DNA of 34,865 bases from an uncultured beta proteobacterium (GTDB lineage: Bacteria; Pseudomonadota; Gammaproteobacteria; Burkholderiales; Burkholderiaceae_C), in assembly GCA_903822435.1 (NCBI GenBank), contig CAIJPE010000376.1:1-34865 (forward strand), written 5' to 3'. Made by a program: the position numbers and the translations under genes. Of the stretch, positions 15,467 to 22,497 are shown one piece after another (position 1 is the first letter of the stretch; each line of letters opens with the position of its first letter). Under the pieces are notes generated by a model. That model worked only from the letters and a program-made list of their open reading frames with translations, did no database searches and was not told where the DNA came from.

Positions 15467-18400
15467 CGCCGCGGGCGGCCCAGCCGCGCAGCCGCGCCGA
15501 CTTGCATGCCGCGCAAGGCGTGCTGCTGGTGGTGCGCGACCCACCGCCGGCGCCGCCGCCCGTCAAGGGCCAGCCTGCCGCGGTGCCCTCCAACCCGGCC
15601 GAGGGCGTGGAAATCCTGCTGGCGGTGTGGGACGACGGCAGCGTCACCGGCCTGCACGGGCACGTCGACCTGGGCACCGGCCTGCAGACCGCCTTGGCCC
15701 AGTTGGTGGCCGAAGAGCTGGACGTCGGGCTGGATGCCGTGCACATGGTGCTGGGCAGCACGGCGCTGGCGCCCAACCAGGGCGCCACGATCGCCAGTGC
15801 CTCCATCCAGATCCACAGCGCGCCGCTGCGCGCTGCATCGGCCCAGGCGCGGGCCTGGCTGCTGGCGCAGGCGGGCGGGTCGGCCGTCGATGCGAAGACG
15901 CTGCTGGTCGGCCGGCACGTGGTGTTGAAGCTGGCCGCGGACACGCCGCTGAAGCCGGCGGCCGAGCACCGCCTCATCGGCACCTCGGCCCCCCGTGTGG
16001 ACATCCCCGCCAAGGCCACCGGACAGGCGGTCTACGTGCACGACGTGCGCCTGCCCGGCATGCTGCACGGCCGGGTGGTGCGGCCGCCCTATGCCGGCGT
16101 GGATGCCGGCGACTTCGTCGGCAACACCTTGCAGGCCGTGGACGAGTCCTCGGTGGCGCACGTGCCCGGGCTGCGCGGTGTGGTCGTGCTGCGCGACTTC
16201 GTCGGGGTGGTGGCGGAGCGAGAAGAACATGCCGAAGCCGCCATGCGCGGCCTGCGCGTCGATTGGAAGCCCTGGCCCGGGCTTCACGGCCTGGACGACC
16301 TGGCCGGCGCCATCAGCGTCCACCCGGCCACGCAACGACTGCTCAAGGAAGAGGGCGACCTGGCGGGTGCCCTGGCCGGTGCGGATACCGTGCTTGAACG
16401 GCGTTATGTGTGGCCGTATCAGCTGCATGCTTCGATCGGTCCGTCGTGCGCCGTGGCCGATTGGCGCGGCGATGCCCTGACCGTCTGGACCGGCACGCAG
16501 AACCCGCACGTGCTGCGGGCCGACCTGGCGCGGCTCACCGGCCTGCCCGACACCGCCATCGAAGTGGTCCGGCTGGAAGCTTCGGGCTGCTATGGCCGCA
16601 ACGGGGCCGACGACGTTGCCGCCGACGCCGCCCTGCTGTCGCGTGCCGTTGGGGCCCCGGTGCGCGTGCAACTCACCCGCGAGCAGGAGCACGCCTGGGA
16701 ACCCAAGGGAGCCGCCCAGCTGATGGACGTGCGCGGCGGCATCGATGCCCAGGGCCGGCCCGTGGCCTACGATTTCCAGACCTCGTACCCTTCGAACGGC
16801 GCGCCGACGCTGGCGCTGCTGCTCACCCGCACCGTCGAGCCCGTGGCCGCGGCCTACGAGATGGGCGACCGCACCTCGGTGCCGCCCTACGCCTACCCGG
16901 CCCTGCGCGTGCAGGCCCGGGACATGGCGCCGATCCTGCGCGCTTCGTGGTTGCGGGGCGTCTCGGCGCTGCCCAATTCCTTTGCCCATGAGTCGTACAT
17001 CGACGAGCTCGCCACCGCCGCGGGTGCCGATCCCGTGGCCTATCGCCTGGAGCATCTGAAGGACCCGCGCGCTGCCGAATTGCTGGCCGCCACGGCCCGC
17101 CGCGCCGGCTGGCTGCCGCACACCGCTCCGCAGCAGCAGCCGGCCGAAGGCGACCGGCTCAAAGGGCAGGGCGTGGCCTATGCGCGCTACGTGCACAGCC
17201 GCTTCCCGGGTTTCGGCGCGGCCTTCGCGGCCTGGGTGGCGGATGTCGAGGTCGACCGGCGCACGGGCGATGTGCATGTCAGCCGCATCGTGGTGGGCCA
17301 CGACGCCGGCCTCATGATCAACCCGGCCGGCGTGCAGCAGCAGATCCACGGCAACGTCATCCAGACCACCAGCCGGGCCCTGAAGGAGCAGGTGGCGCTG
17401 GAGCCTTCGGGCGCAGTGGCCAGCCGCGAATGGGGCAGCTACCCGATCCTGAACTTCCGTGAGGTGCCCGTCATCGACGTGATGATGATGCCGCGCCCCG
17501 GCGACGCGCCGCTGGGGGCGGGCGAGTCGTCGTCCGTGCCGGGCACGGCGGCCATCGCCAACGCGATCTTCGACGCCACGGGCGTGCGCTTCCGCCAGCC
17601 GCCCTTCACGCCCGAGGTGGTCCGCGCGGCGTTGAACCCGCTGCCGGCACCGCCCCGAGCCCCGGCGCCGCCGGCCGCTGCGGCAGCCCCGATGCCCGTG
17701 CTGCCTGCCGAGGCGCGGTGGCCCCGGCGCCGCACCGTGTGGGCCCGCGCGGCCGCACTGCTGGCGGGCCTGGCCGGGTTTTCGGCGGCGCTGCTGGGAT
17801 GGCGCCCCACCATCGCCCCGGTGACGGCCAGCGCCGCGGTCTACAACGCCGCCACGCTCGAACGCGGCCGGCAACTGGCCGCACTGGGCAACTGCGCCGA
17901 ATGCCACACCGCTCCCGGCGGCACACCCGGGGCCGGCGGCCGCGCGGTGCCGACCCCCTTCGGCACGGTCTACGCCAGCAACATCACGCCCGACGCCCGG
18001 ACAGGCATCGGCTTGTGGTCGTTCACGGCCTTCCAGCGGGCCATGCGTGAAGGCCTCTCGCGCGATGGGCATCGCCTCTACCCGGCATTCCCGTACACCG
18101 CTTTCACGCGGATGGACGACGACGACCTTCAGGCCCTGTACGCGCACCTGATGTCGCAGCCTGCTGTGCGCGCCGAGGTGCCAGCCAACCGGCTCGATGC
18201 ACCATATGGCTGGCGTCCGCTGATGGCGGTGTGGAACGGCCTGCACCTGGAAACCGGCCCGGCGCCCGCGGTGGCCGACCGTTCTGCAACCTGGAACCGC
18301 GGGGCCTACCTGGTCAACGGCGTGGGCCATTGCGGGGCCTGCCACACGCCGCGCGACGCCCTGGGCGCCGAGCGCGGCGGGCCGGCGCACCTGGCCGGCG

Positions 18401-19038
18401 CCGTCGTCGACGGCTGGGAAGCACAGCCGCTGACGGCGCTCAGCCGGGCACCCGTGCCCTGGACCGAGGACGAGCTGTTCCGCTACCTGCGCGATGGCCA
18501 CACCCAGCAGCACGGCGGCGTGGCCGGCCCCATGGCGGTGGTGGTGCGCAACCTGCAGGACGTGCCCGAGGCCGACGTGCGGGCGATGGCGGTGTACCTG
18601 GCTTCGTTCAGCGCCGCCGATGGCGCGGCGGAGCGGGCCGAGGCGGCGCTGGGGCGCAGCCTGGCCGTGCGGACCATGGTCCGCGGCCCGGCCCAGCGCC
18701 TTTTCGAGGGCGCCTGCGGGGCCTGCCACCACGATGGCGGGGGCCCCGAGGTGCAGGGCCACAACCTGCCGCTGGCGCTGAACAGCAACCTGCACGGCGA
18801 CCGGCCCGACAACCTGCTGCGGGTGATCCTCGGGGGCATCGCCGAACCGGCGCTGCCGGGACTGGGCCACATGCCCGCCTTCCGCGACGCGCTGGACAAC
18901 CGCCAGATCGCCGAACTGGCCGCCCACCTTCGTGCCGTCTATGCCCCCGACAAGGCCCCGTGGCAGGGTCTGGAAGCTGCCACGGCGCGGCTGCGCGCAG
19001 CCAGCCGGCCGGTCAACCCGGGCGAGAGCCCGCGATGA
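15463..19038 (+). CDS. nicB: Nicotinate dehydrogenase large subunit: molybdopterin domain fused to triple-haem cytochrome c
   Basis: 1,191 residues from ATG 15463, overlapping nicA by 4 bp. Residues 1-745 are a molybdopterin-binding aldehyde oxidase/xanthine dehydrogenase-type domain (GHVDLGTGLQTALAQL near 70, GTSAPRVDIPAKATGQAVYVHDV near 180), with the expected catalytic Glu at about 688 (GAGESSSVPGTAAIANA). A Pro/Ala linker and one hydrophobic helix (about 761-782) follow. Three haem c sites come next: CAECH at 811-815, CGACH at 957-961 and CGACH at 1085-1089. This is the architecture known for Pseudomonas putida NicB, which hydroxylates nicotinate to 6-hydroxynicotinate and passes electrons to the respiratory chain. 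The helix implies membrane anchoring of the haem part. Its last 26 bp overlap the convergent marR gene. Confidence 0.93.
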   Translation: MTPRAAQPRSRADLHAAQGVLLVVRDPPPAPPPVKGQPAAVPSNPAEGVEILLAVWDDGSVTGLHGHVDLGTGLQTALAQLVAEELDVGLDAVHMVLGSTALAPNQGATIASASIQIHSAPLRAASAQARAWLLAQAGGSAVDAKTLLVGRHVVLKLAADTPLKPAAEHRLIGTSAPRVDIPAKATGQAVYVHDVRLPGMLHGRVVRPPYAGVDAGDFVGNTLQAVDESSVAHVPGLRGVVVLRDFVGVVAEREEHAEAAMRGLRVDWKPWPGLHGLDDLAGAISVHPATQRLLKEEGDLAGALAGADTVLERRYVWPYQLHASIGPSCAVADWRGDALTVWTGTQNPHVLRADLARLTGLPDTAIEVVRLEASGCYGRNGADDVAADAALLSRAVGAPVRVQLTREQEHAWEPKGAAQLMDVRGGIDAQGRPVAYDFQTSYPSNGAPTLALLLTRTVEPVAAAYEMGDRTSVPPYAYPALRVQARDMAPILRASWLRGVSALPNSFAHESYIDELATAAGADPVAYRLEHLKDPRAAELLAATARRAGWLPHTAPQQQPAEGDRLKGQGVAYARYVHSRFPGFGAAFAAWVADVEVDRRTGDVHVSRIVVGHDAGLMINPAGVQQQIHGNVIQTTSRALKEQVALEPSGAVASREWGSYPILNFREVPVIDVMMMPRPGDAPLGAGESSSVPGTAAIANAIFDATGVRFRQPPFTPEVVRAALNPLPAPPRAPAPPAAAAAPMPVLPAEARWPRRRTVWARAAALLAGLAGFSAALLGWRPTIAPVTASAAVYNAATLERGRQLAALGNCAECHTAPGGTPGAGGRAVPTPFGTVYASNITPDARTGIGLWSFTAFQRAMREGLSRDGHRLYPAFPYTAFTRMDDDDLQALYAHLMSQPAVRAEVPANRLDAPYGWRPLMAVWNGLHLETGPAPAVADRSATWNRGAYLVNGVGHCGACHTPRDALGAERGGPAHLAGAVVDGWEAQPLTALSRAPVPWTEDELFRYLRDGHTQQHGGVAGPMAVVVRNLQDVPEADVRAMAVYLASFSAADGAAERAEAALGRSLAVRTMVRGPAQRLFEGACGACHHDGGGPEVQGHNLPLALNSNLHGDRPDNLLRVILGGIAEPALPGLGHMPAFRDALDNRQIAELAAHLRAVYAPDKAPWQGLEAATARLRAASRPVNPGESPR

Positions 19039-19471
19039 AGCTTTCCAGCAGCTTCTTGAGCTGCAGGGTCTTGCGCGGGCCCAGCGCTTCCTCGATGGAT
19101 TCGTGATGGGCGTCCACGCTCTTCTTCAGCCGGCCCACCATTTCCAGGCCCAGATCGCTGATGTAGACCAGCACCTTGCGGTTGTCGTGCGCGTCGGCGG
19201 CCCGCAGCACCAGCCCGCGGCTGACCAGCTTGTCGATGTTCTTGGTCAGGGCGGGGTGGTTCAGCAGCACGAGTTCGGCCAGTTCGCCCATCGAGCGGCC
19301 CCGTTCGTCCGACAGCACTTGCAGGATCCGCCAGTGCTCTTCGCTCACCGATTCGTCGGAAATGGACTGGGCCAGGCCCTGCCGCATCTGGCGTGATGCG
19401 GAAGCGATGAGGTAGGCCAGATACTGCGAAAGTTCGTGGCTGGCGGGCGAGCCGCCTTGAAGATCGGGCAT
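19013..19471 (-). CDS. MarR-family transcriptional regulator
   Basis: 152 residues from ATG 19471. The winged-helix domain runs from about residue 40 to 115: SEEHWRILQVLSDERGRSMGELAELVLLNHPALTKNIDKLVSRGLVLRAADAHDNRKVLVYIS, including the typical wing D..DNRKVLVYI. Terminal helices would form the dimer. A MarR protein (NicR) represses nic genes in Pseudomonas putida, so control of nicotinate genes is plausible. The gene is also divergent from the amide locus, with an 18-bp perfect palindrome in between, so it may instead or also control amidase genes. The 3' end overlaps nicB by 26 bp, tail to tail. Confidence 0.9.
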   Translation of the reverse strand: MPDLQGGSPASHELSQYLAYLIASASRQMRQGLAQSISDESVSEEHWRILQVLSDERGRSMGELAELVLLNHPALTKNIDKLVSRGLVLRAADAHDNRKVLVYISDLGLEMVGRLKKSVDAHHESIEEALGPRKTLQLKKLLESFIAGSRPG

Positions 19472-19503
19472 GGTAGATGCACTATGGGCTTTTGGCGCCG
19501 GTC

Positions 19504-19535
19504 ATCTTACGCTTGAGAGCTTTCCCGGGAAAGCT
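19504..19535. promoter_or_regulatory. Perfect 18-bp palindrome (candidate MarR operator) overlapping a possible marR promoter
   Basis: AGCTTTCCCGGGAAAGCT at 19518-19535 is identical to its own reverse complement. It lies between marR (start 19471, minus) and the AmiC-like gene (start 19613, plus). On the minus strand a TAAGAT (19509-19504) with TTTCCC 17 bp further upstream (19532-19527) would make a weak sigma-70 promoter whose -35 falls inside the palindrome. MarR proteins bind 15-20 bp palindromes, often their own. The palindrome is certain; its use as an operator is inferred. Confidence 0.5.
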
Positions 19536-19612
19536 TCGGTGCCCGCGCGGTGTGCATTCTTGTGCATGGCGGTCCCTCAGGCACCCATTGGGTGCGCGGC
19601 CAGGAGATGTCG

Positions 19613-20776
19613 ATGGCGTCGTATCGGATGGAGGGTGGCAGCCCGGCTCTGGGCTTTTACGGTGGCGGCAGCCGCGGCGCGCAGCGAGGGGCGGGGCCGG
19701 GCGGTGGCCATCGCACCGGTGCCGGCGGCTCGCGTCGCGATCTCCGCGTGGCGCTGTGCATCCCGTTGGGCGGTGCCGCCGGCATCTGGGGGCCCTCGGC
19801 CCTGGCCTCGGCCAAGCTGGCCGTGGCCGAGCTCAACGCGGGGCAAGGCATCGGAGGGCGGCCCTGCCGGCTCGTTACCGTCAACGCGGCCGATGACATG
19901 CCCGGCATCGAAGCCACCTTGCGCGACTTGATCGACCACGGCGAGGTCGACGCGCTGGTGGGCATGCACACCAGCGCCGTGCGCCACCGCATCCTGCAGG
20001 CCGTGGGCGGCGAGCTGCCCTTCGTGTACACGCCGCTCTATGAAGGCGGCGAGACCACGCCCGGGGTGTTTGCCATCGGCGAGACGCCAGCCCGGCAACT
20101 CGGCCCGGCCATCGACTGGCTCAGCCGGCACGAGCGGCCCCGGCGCTGGCTGTTCGTGGGCAACGACTACGTCTGGCCGCGCGTGTCGCACGGGCTGGCG
20201 CGGCGTTACGTGGCCGCAGCGGGCGCCCAGGTGGTGGCCGAGCATTACCTGCCTTTCGGCACGTCCGACTTCGGCCTGGTGCTGGACAGCGTGCGACGCA
20301 GCCAGGCCGATGCCGTGCTGATATCGCTCATCGGCCAGGACGCCGTGGACTTCAACCGCGCCTTCGCCCGCCAGGGCCTGGACCGTGCGGCGCTGCGGCT
20401 GTCCTGTGCCATCGAAGAGAACGAGCTGCTGGGCATCGGCGCCGAGAACACCGAGCGCCTGTACGTGGCGGCCGGCTACTTCGGGGCGCTGGACACCTCG
20501 GCCAACCTGGCCTTCAAGGAGCGCTACCACGCGCACTTCGGCGAACGCGCGCCCACCCTCAACGCGCTGGGCCAGTCCACCTACGAAGGCGTGCACTTCC
20601 TGGCTGCGCTGCTGGACCGTGACGATGCCGCCGCGGGGCGCGCATCGGCCATCTCGCACCGCAGCGCGCGCAACGCGGTGTATGGGCCCGGTGGCATCAG
20701 CCAGTCGCCCATCTACCTCGCACGGGCGGAAGGCCATGCGTTCCGGGTGATCACGGCGCTTCAGCCGAACGGGTGA
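19613..20776 (+). CDS. AmiC-like amide/urea-binding sensor protein without signal peptide
   Basis: From ATG 19613 (AGGAG 6 bases upstream) the product is 387 residues. After about 45 low-complexity Gly/Arg residues comes a type I periplasmic-binding fold of the AmiC/UrtA/FmdD group: RVALCIPLGGAAGIWGPSALASAKLAVAEL, then GKxGE-like FAIGETPARQL, then HYLPFGTSDFGLVLDSVRRSQADAVLISLIGQDAVDFNRAF. No hydrophobic signal or lipobox is present, so it is probably cytoplasmic, as AmiC is. In Pseudomonas aeruginosa AmiC senses amides and holds the antiterminator AmiR; no ANTAR/AmiR gene occurs in this window. A signal-less binding protein of the downstream transporter is the other reading, but that transporter has its own binding protein. 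Confidence 0.8.
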   Translation: MASYRMEGGSPALGFYGGGSRGAQRGAGPGGGHRTGAGGSRRDLRVALCIPLGGAAGIWGPSALASAKLAVAELNAGQGIGGRPCRLVTVNAADDMPGIEATLRDLIDHGEVDALVGMHTSAVRHRILQAVGGELPFVYTPLYEGGETTPGVFAIGETPARQLGPAIDWLSRHERPRRWLFVGNDYVWPRVSHGLARRYVAAAGAQVVAEHYLPFGTSDFGLVLDSVRRSQADAVLISLIGQDAVDFNRAFARQGLDRAALRLSCAIEENELLGIGAENTERLYVAAGYFGALDTSANLAFKERYHAHFGERAPTLNALGQSTYEGVHFLAALLDRDDAAAGRASAISHRSARNAVYGPGGISQSPIYLARAEGHAFRVITALQPNG

Positions 20777-20823
20777 AGCGCACGGGGCGGACCCGAAAAT
20801 CCTTTCCTAGGCAAAGTAAGTGC

Positions 20824-20852
20824 TTGACCAGGAAAGTTTCGATCCCGACAAT
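20824..20852 (+). promoter_or_regulatory. Predicted sigma-70 promoter of the amidase operon
   Basis: TTGACC at 20824-20829 and GACAAT at 20847-20852 are separated by exactly 17 bp, a good match to the -35/-10 consensus. It lies about 80 bp before the amidase ATG. GGAAAG at 20831-20836 in the spacer and CTTTCC at 20802-20807 just upstream repeat the arms of the palindrome at 19518-19535, so regulator binding here is possible. Confidence 0.55.
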
Positions 20853-20932
20853 GAAGGCGTGCGCCGGTGCTGCTGAATGCCACGTTGCACCCACCCGATC
20901 ACCCCCCCCTCACGTTCCGCAAGGAGTCCGCC

Positions 20933-22450
20933 ATGGCCGTCAAGCGCCCCACCTTGTCCCAGCTTCAGGACGTTGCCCTCGGTCTGGGCATCCACCTGTC
21001 CGAAGAGCAGGCCACGGTCTACAACACCCTGCTGCAGGGCAACTTCGACGCCTATGACGCTGTCGACGCCATGCCCGACTACCTGCCGATCGTGGGCTAC
21101 CCGCGCACGCCCGGCTACCGCCCCTCGGCCGAAGAGAACAAATACGGCGCCTGGTACGTCAAGACCACGGTGCAGGGCGCACCCACCGGCAAGCTGGCCG
21201 GCAAGAAGGTGGTGCTCAAGGACAATGTCTGCCTGGCCGGCGTGCCCATGATGAACGGCGCTTCCACGCTGGAAGGCTACGTTCCCAACGTCGACGCCAC
21301 CGTGGCCACCCGCATGCTCGACGCCGGGGCCACCATCATCGGCAAGTCGGTGTGCGAGTACTTCTGCTTCTCGGGTGGCTCGCACACCAGTTCCACCGGG
21401 CCGGTGCACAACCCGCACCGCATGGGCTATTCGGCCGGCGGTTCGTCCTCGGGCAGTGCCGTGCTGGTGGCACTGGGCGAGGCCGACATGGCCATCGGTG
21501 GCGACCAGGGCGGTTCCATCCGCATGCCGGCGTCGTACTGCGGCATCTACGGCATGAAGGCCACCCACGGCCTGGTGCCCTACACCGGCGTGATGCCCAT
21601 CGAACTCACCATCGACCACACCGGCCCGATGACCAACAACGTGGCCGACAACGCCCTGATGCTCGAGGTCATTGCCGGCCCCGACGGGCTGGACCCGCGG
21701 CAGTACGCCGGCCAGACGGCGCAGCCCTACACCGAGCTGATGAAAGCAGGTGCGCGCGGCCTGAAGATCGGCATCCTGAAGGAAGGCTTCGGCTGGCCGC
21801 AGTCGATGCCCGCCGTCGACGCCAAGGTGCGCCAGGCCGCCGAGCGCTTCAAGCAGCTGGGCGCCACCGTCACCGAGGTCTCGCTGCCCGCACACCTCAC
21901 GGGCCCGGCCATCTGGCTGCCCATCGCGGCCGAAGGCGCCACACAGCAGATGATGAAAGACAACGGCCACGGCTTCAACTGGAAGGGCCTGTACGTCACC
22001 AGCATGGTCGATTTCCACGCCGGCTGGAAAGAGCGTGCCGACGAGCTGAGCGAGACACTCAAGCTCACCATGGTGCTGGGCGAGTACTTCATCAAGCATT
22101 ACCGCGGCCACTACTACGCCAAGGCGCAGAACCTGGCGCGCCAGCTCACGGCCGCCTACGACGCCACGCTGTCGCAGTTCGACCTCTTGCTGATGCCCAC
22201 CCTGCCGATGACCGCCACGCCGCTGCCCAAGCCGGGCGCACCGGTGGAAGAAGTGGTGGCCCGCGCCTTCGAGATGCTGCCCAACACCTGCCCCTTCGAC
22301 GTCACCGGCCACCCCGCCATGAGCGTGCCTTGCGGCCTGGTCGATGGCCTGCCGGTGGGGATGATGCTGGTGGGCAAGAAGTACGACGAAGCCACCATCT
22401 ATCGCGCCGCCTGGTCCTTCGAGCAAGCTGGCGACTGGAAGCTGATCTGA
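20933..22450 (+). CDS. Amidase signature family amidase, nitrile-pathway type
   Basis: 505 residues from ATG 20933 with AAGGAG 6 bases upstream. The Ser-cisSer-Lys triad is complete: K96 (VVLKDNV), S171 (AGGSSSGS) and S195 (GDQGGSIRMP). The spacing and numbering coincide with the Rhodococcus nitrile hydratase-associated amidases as I recall them, and the N-terminal helical extension (residues 1-75, RPTLSQLQDVALGLGIHLSE) is also typical of that group. These enzymes hydrolyse aliphatic and aromatic carboxamides to acid and ammonia. Lying between an AmiC-like sensor and an amide/urea-type importer, it probably uses imported amides. Nicotinamide-type substrates are possible because the nicotinate genes are next door. 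No nitrile hydratase gene is in the window. Confidence 0.92.
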   Translation: MAVKRPTLSQLQDVALGLGIHLSEEQATVYNTLLQGNFDAYDAVDAMPDYLPIVGYPRTPGYRPSAEENKYGAWYVKTTVQGAPTGKLAGKKVVLKDNVCLAGVPMMNGASTLEGYVPNVDATVATRMLDAGATIIGKSVCEYFCFSGGSHTSSTGPVHNPHRMGYSAGGSSSGSAVLVALGEADMAIGGDQGGSIRMPASYCGIYGMKATHGLVPYTGVMPIELTIDHTGPMTNNVADNALMLEVIAGPDGLDPRQYAGQTAQPYTELMKAGARGLKIGILKEGFGWPQSMPAVDAKVRQAAERFKQLGATVTEVSLPAHLTGPAIWLPIAAEGATQQMMKDNGHGFNWKGLYVTSMVDFHAGWKERADELSETLKLTMVLGEYFIKHYRGHYYAKAQNLARQLTAAYDATLSQFDLLLMPTLPMTATPLPKPGAPVEEVVARAFEMLPNTCPFDVTGHPAMSVPCGLVDGLPVGMMLVGKKYDEATIYRAAWSFEQAGDWKLI

Positions 22451-22497
22451 GTGTTCCCGAGCCCACAACCCCAACCCAAGAACGGATAACGAGCACC

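Noticed and set aside
15307..18927. A 1,206-codon open frame antisense to nicB
   Set aside because: It mirrors the nicB codons, is rich in Gly, His, Arg and Gln with no recognisable domain, and the sense frame has complete cofactor motifs. Long antisense frames are common in high-GC DNA.
14987..19038. Isoquinoline 1-oxidoreductase or generic aldehyde dehydrogenase as the identity of the NicA/NicB pair
   Set aside because: The three-haem cytochrome fusion on the molybdenum subunit, the subunit lengths, and the neighbouring nicotinamidase, reductase and enamidase favour nicotinate dehydrogenase; substrate proof is still lacking.
20777..20932. An antitermination leader of the ami type before the amidase gene
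   Set aside because: I could not find a stable hairpin followed by a T-run in the leader, only a C-run at about 20902-20909.
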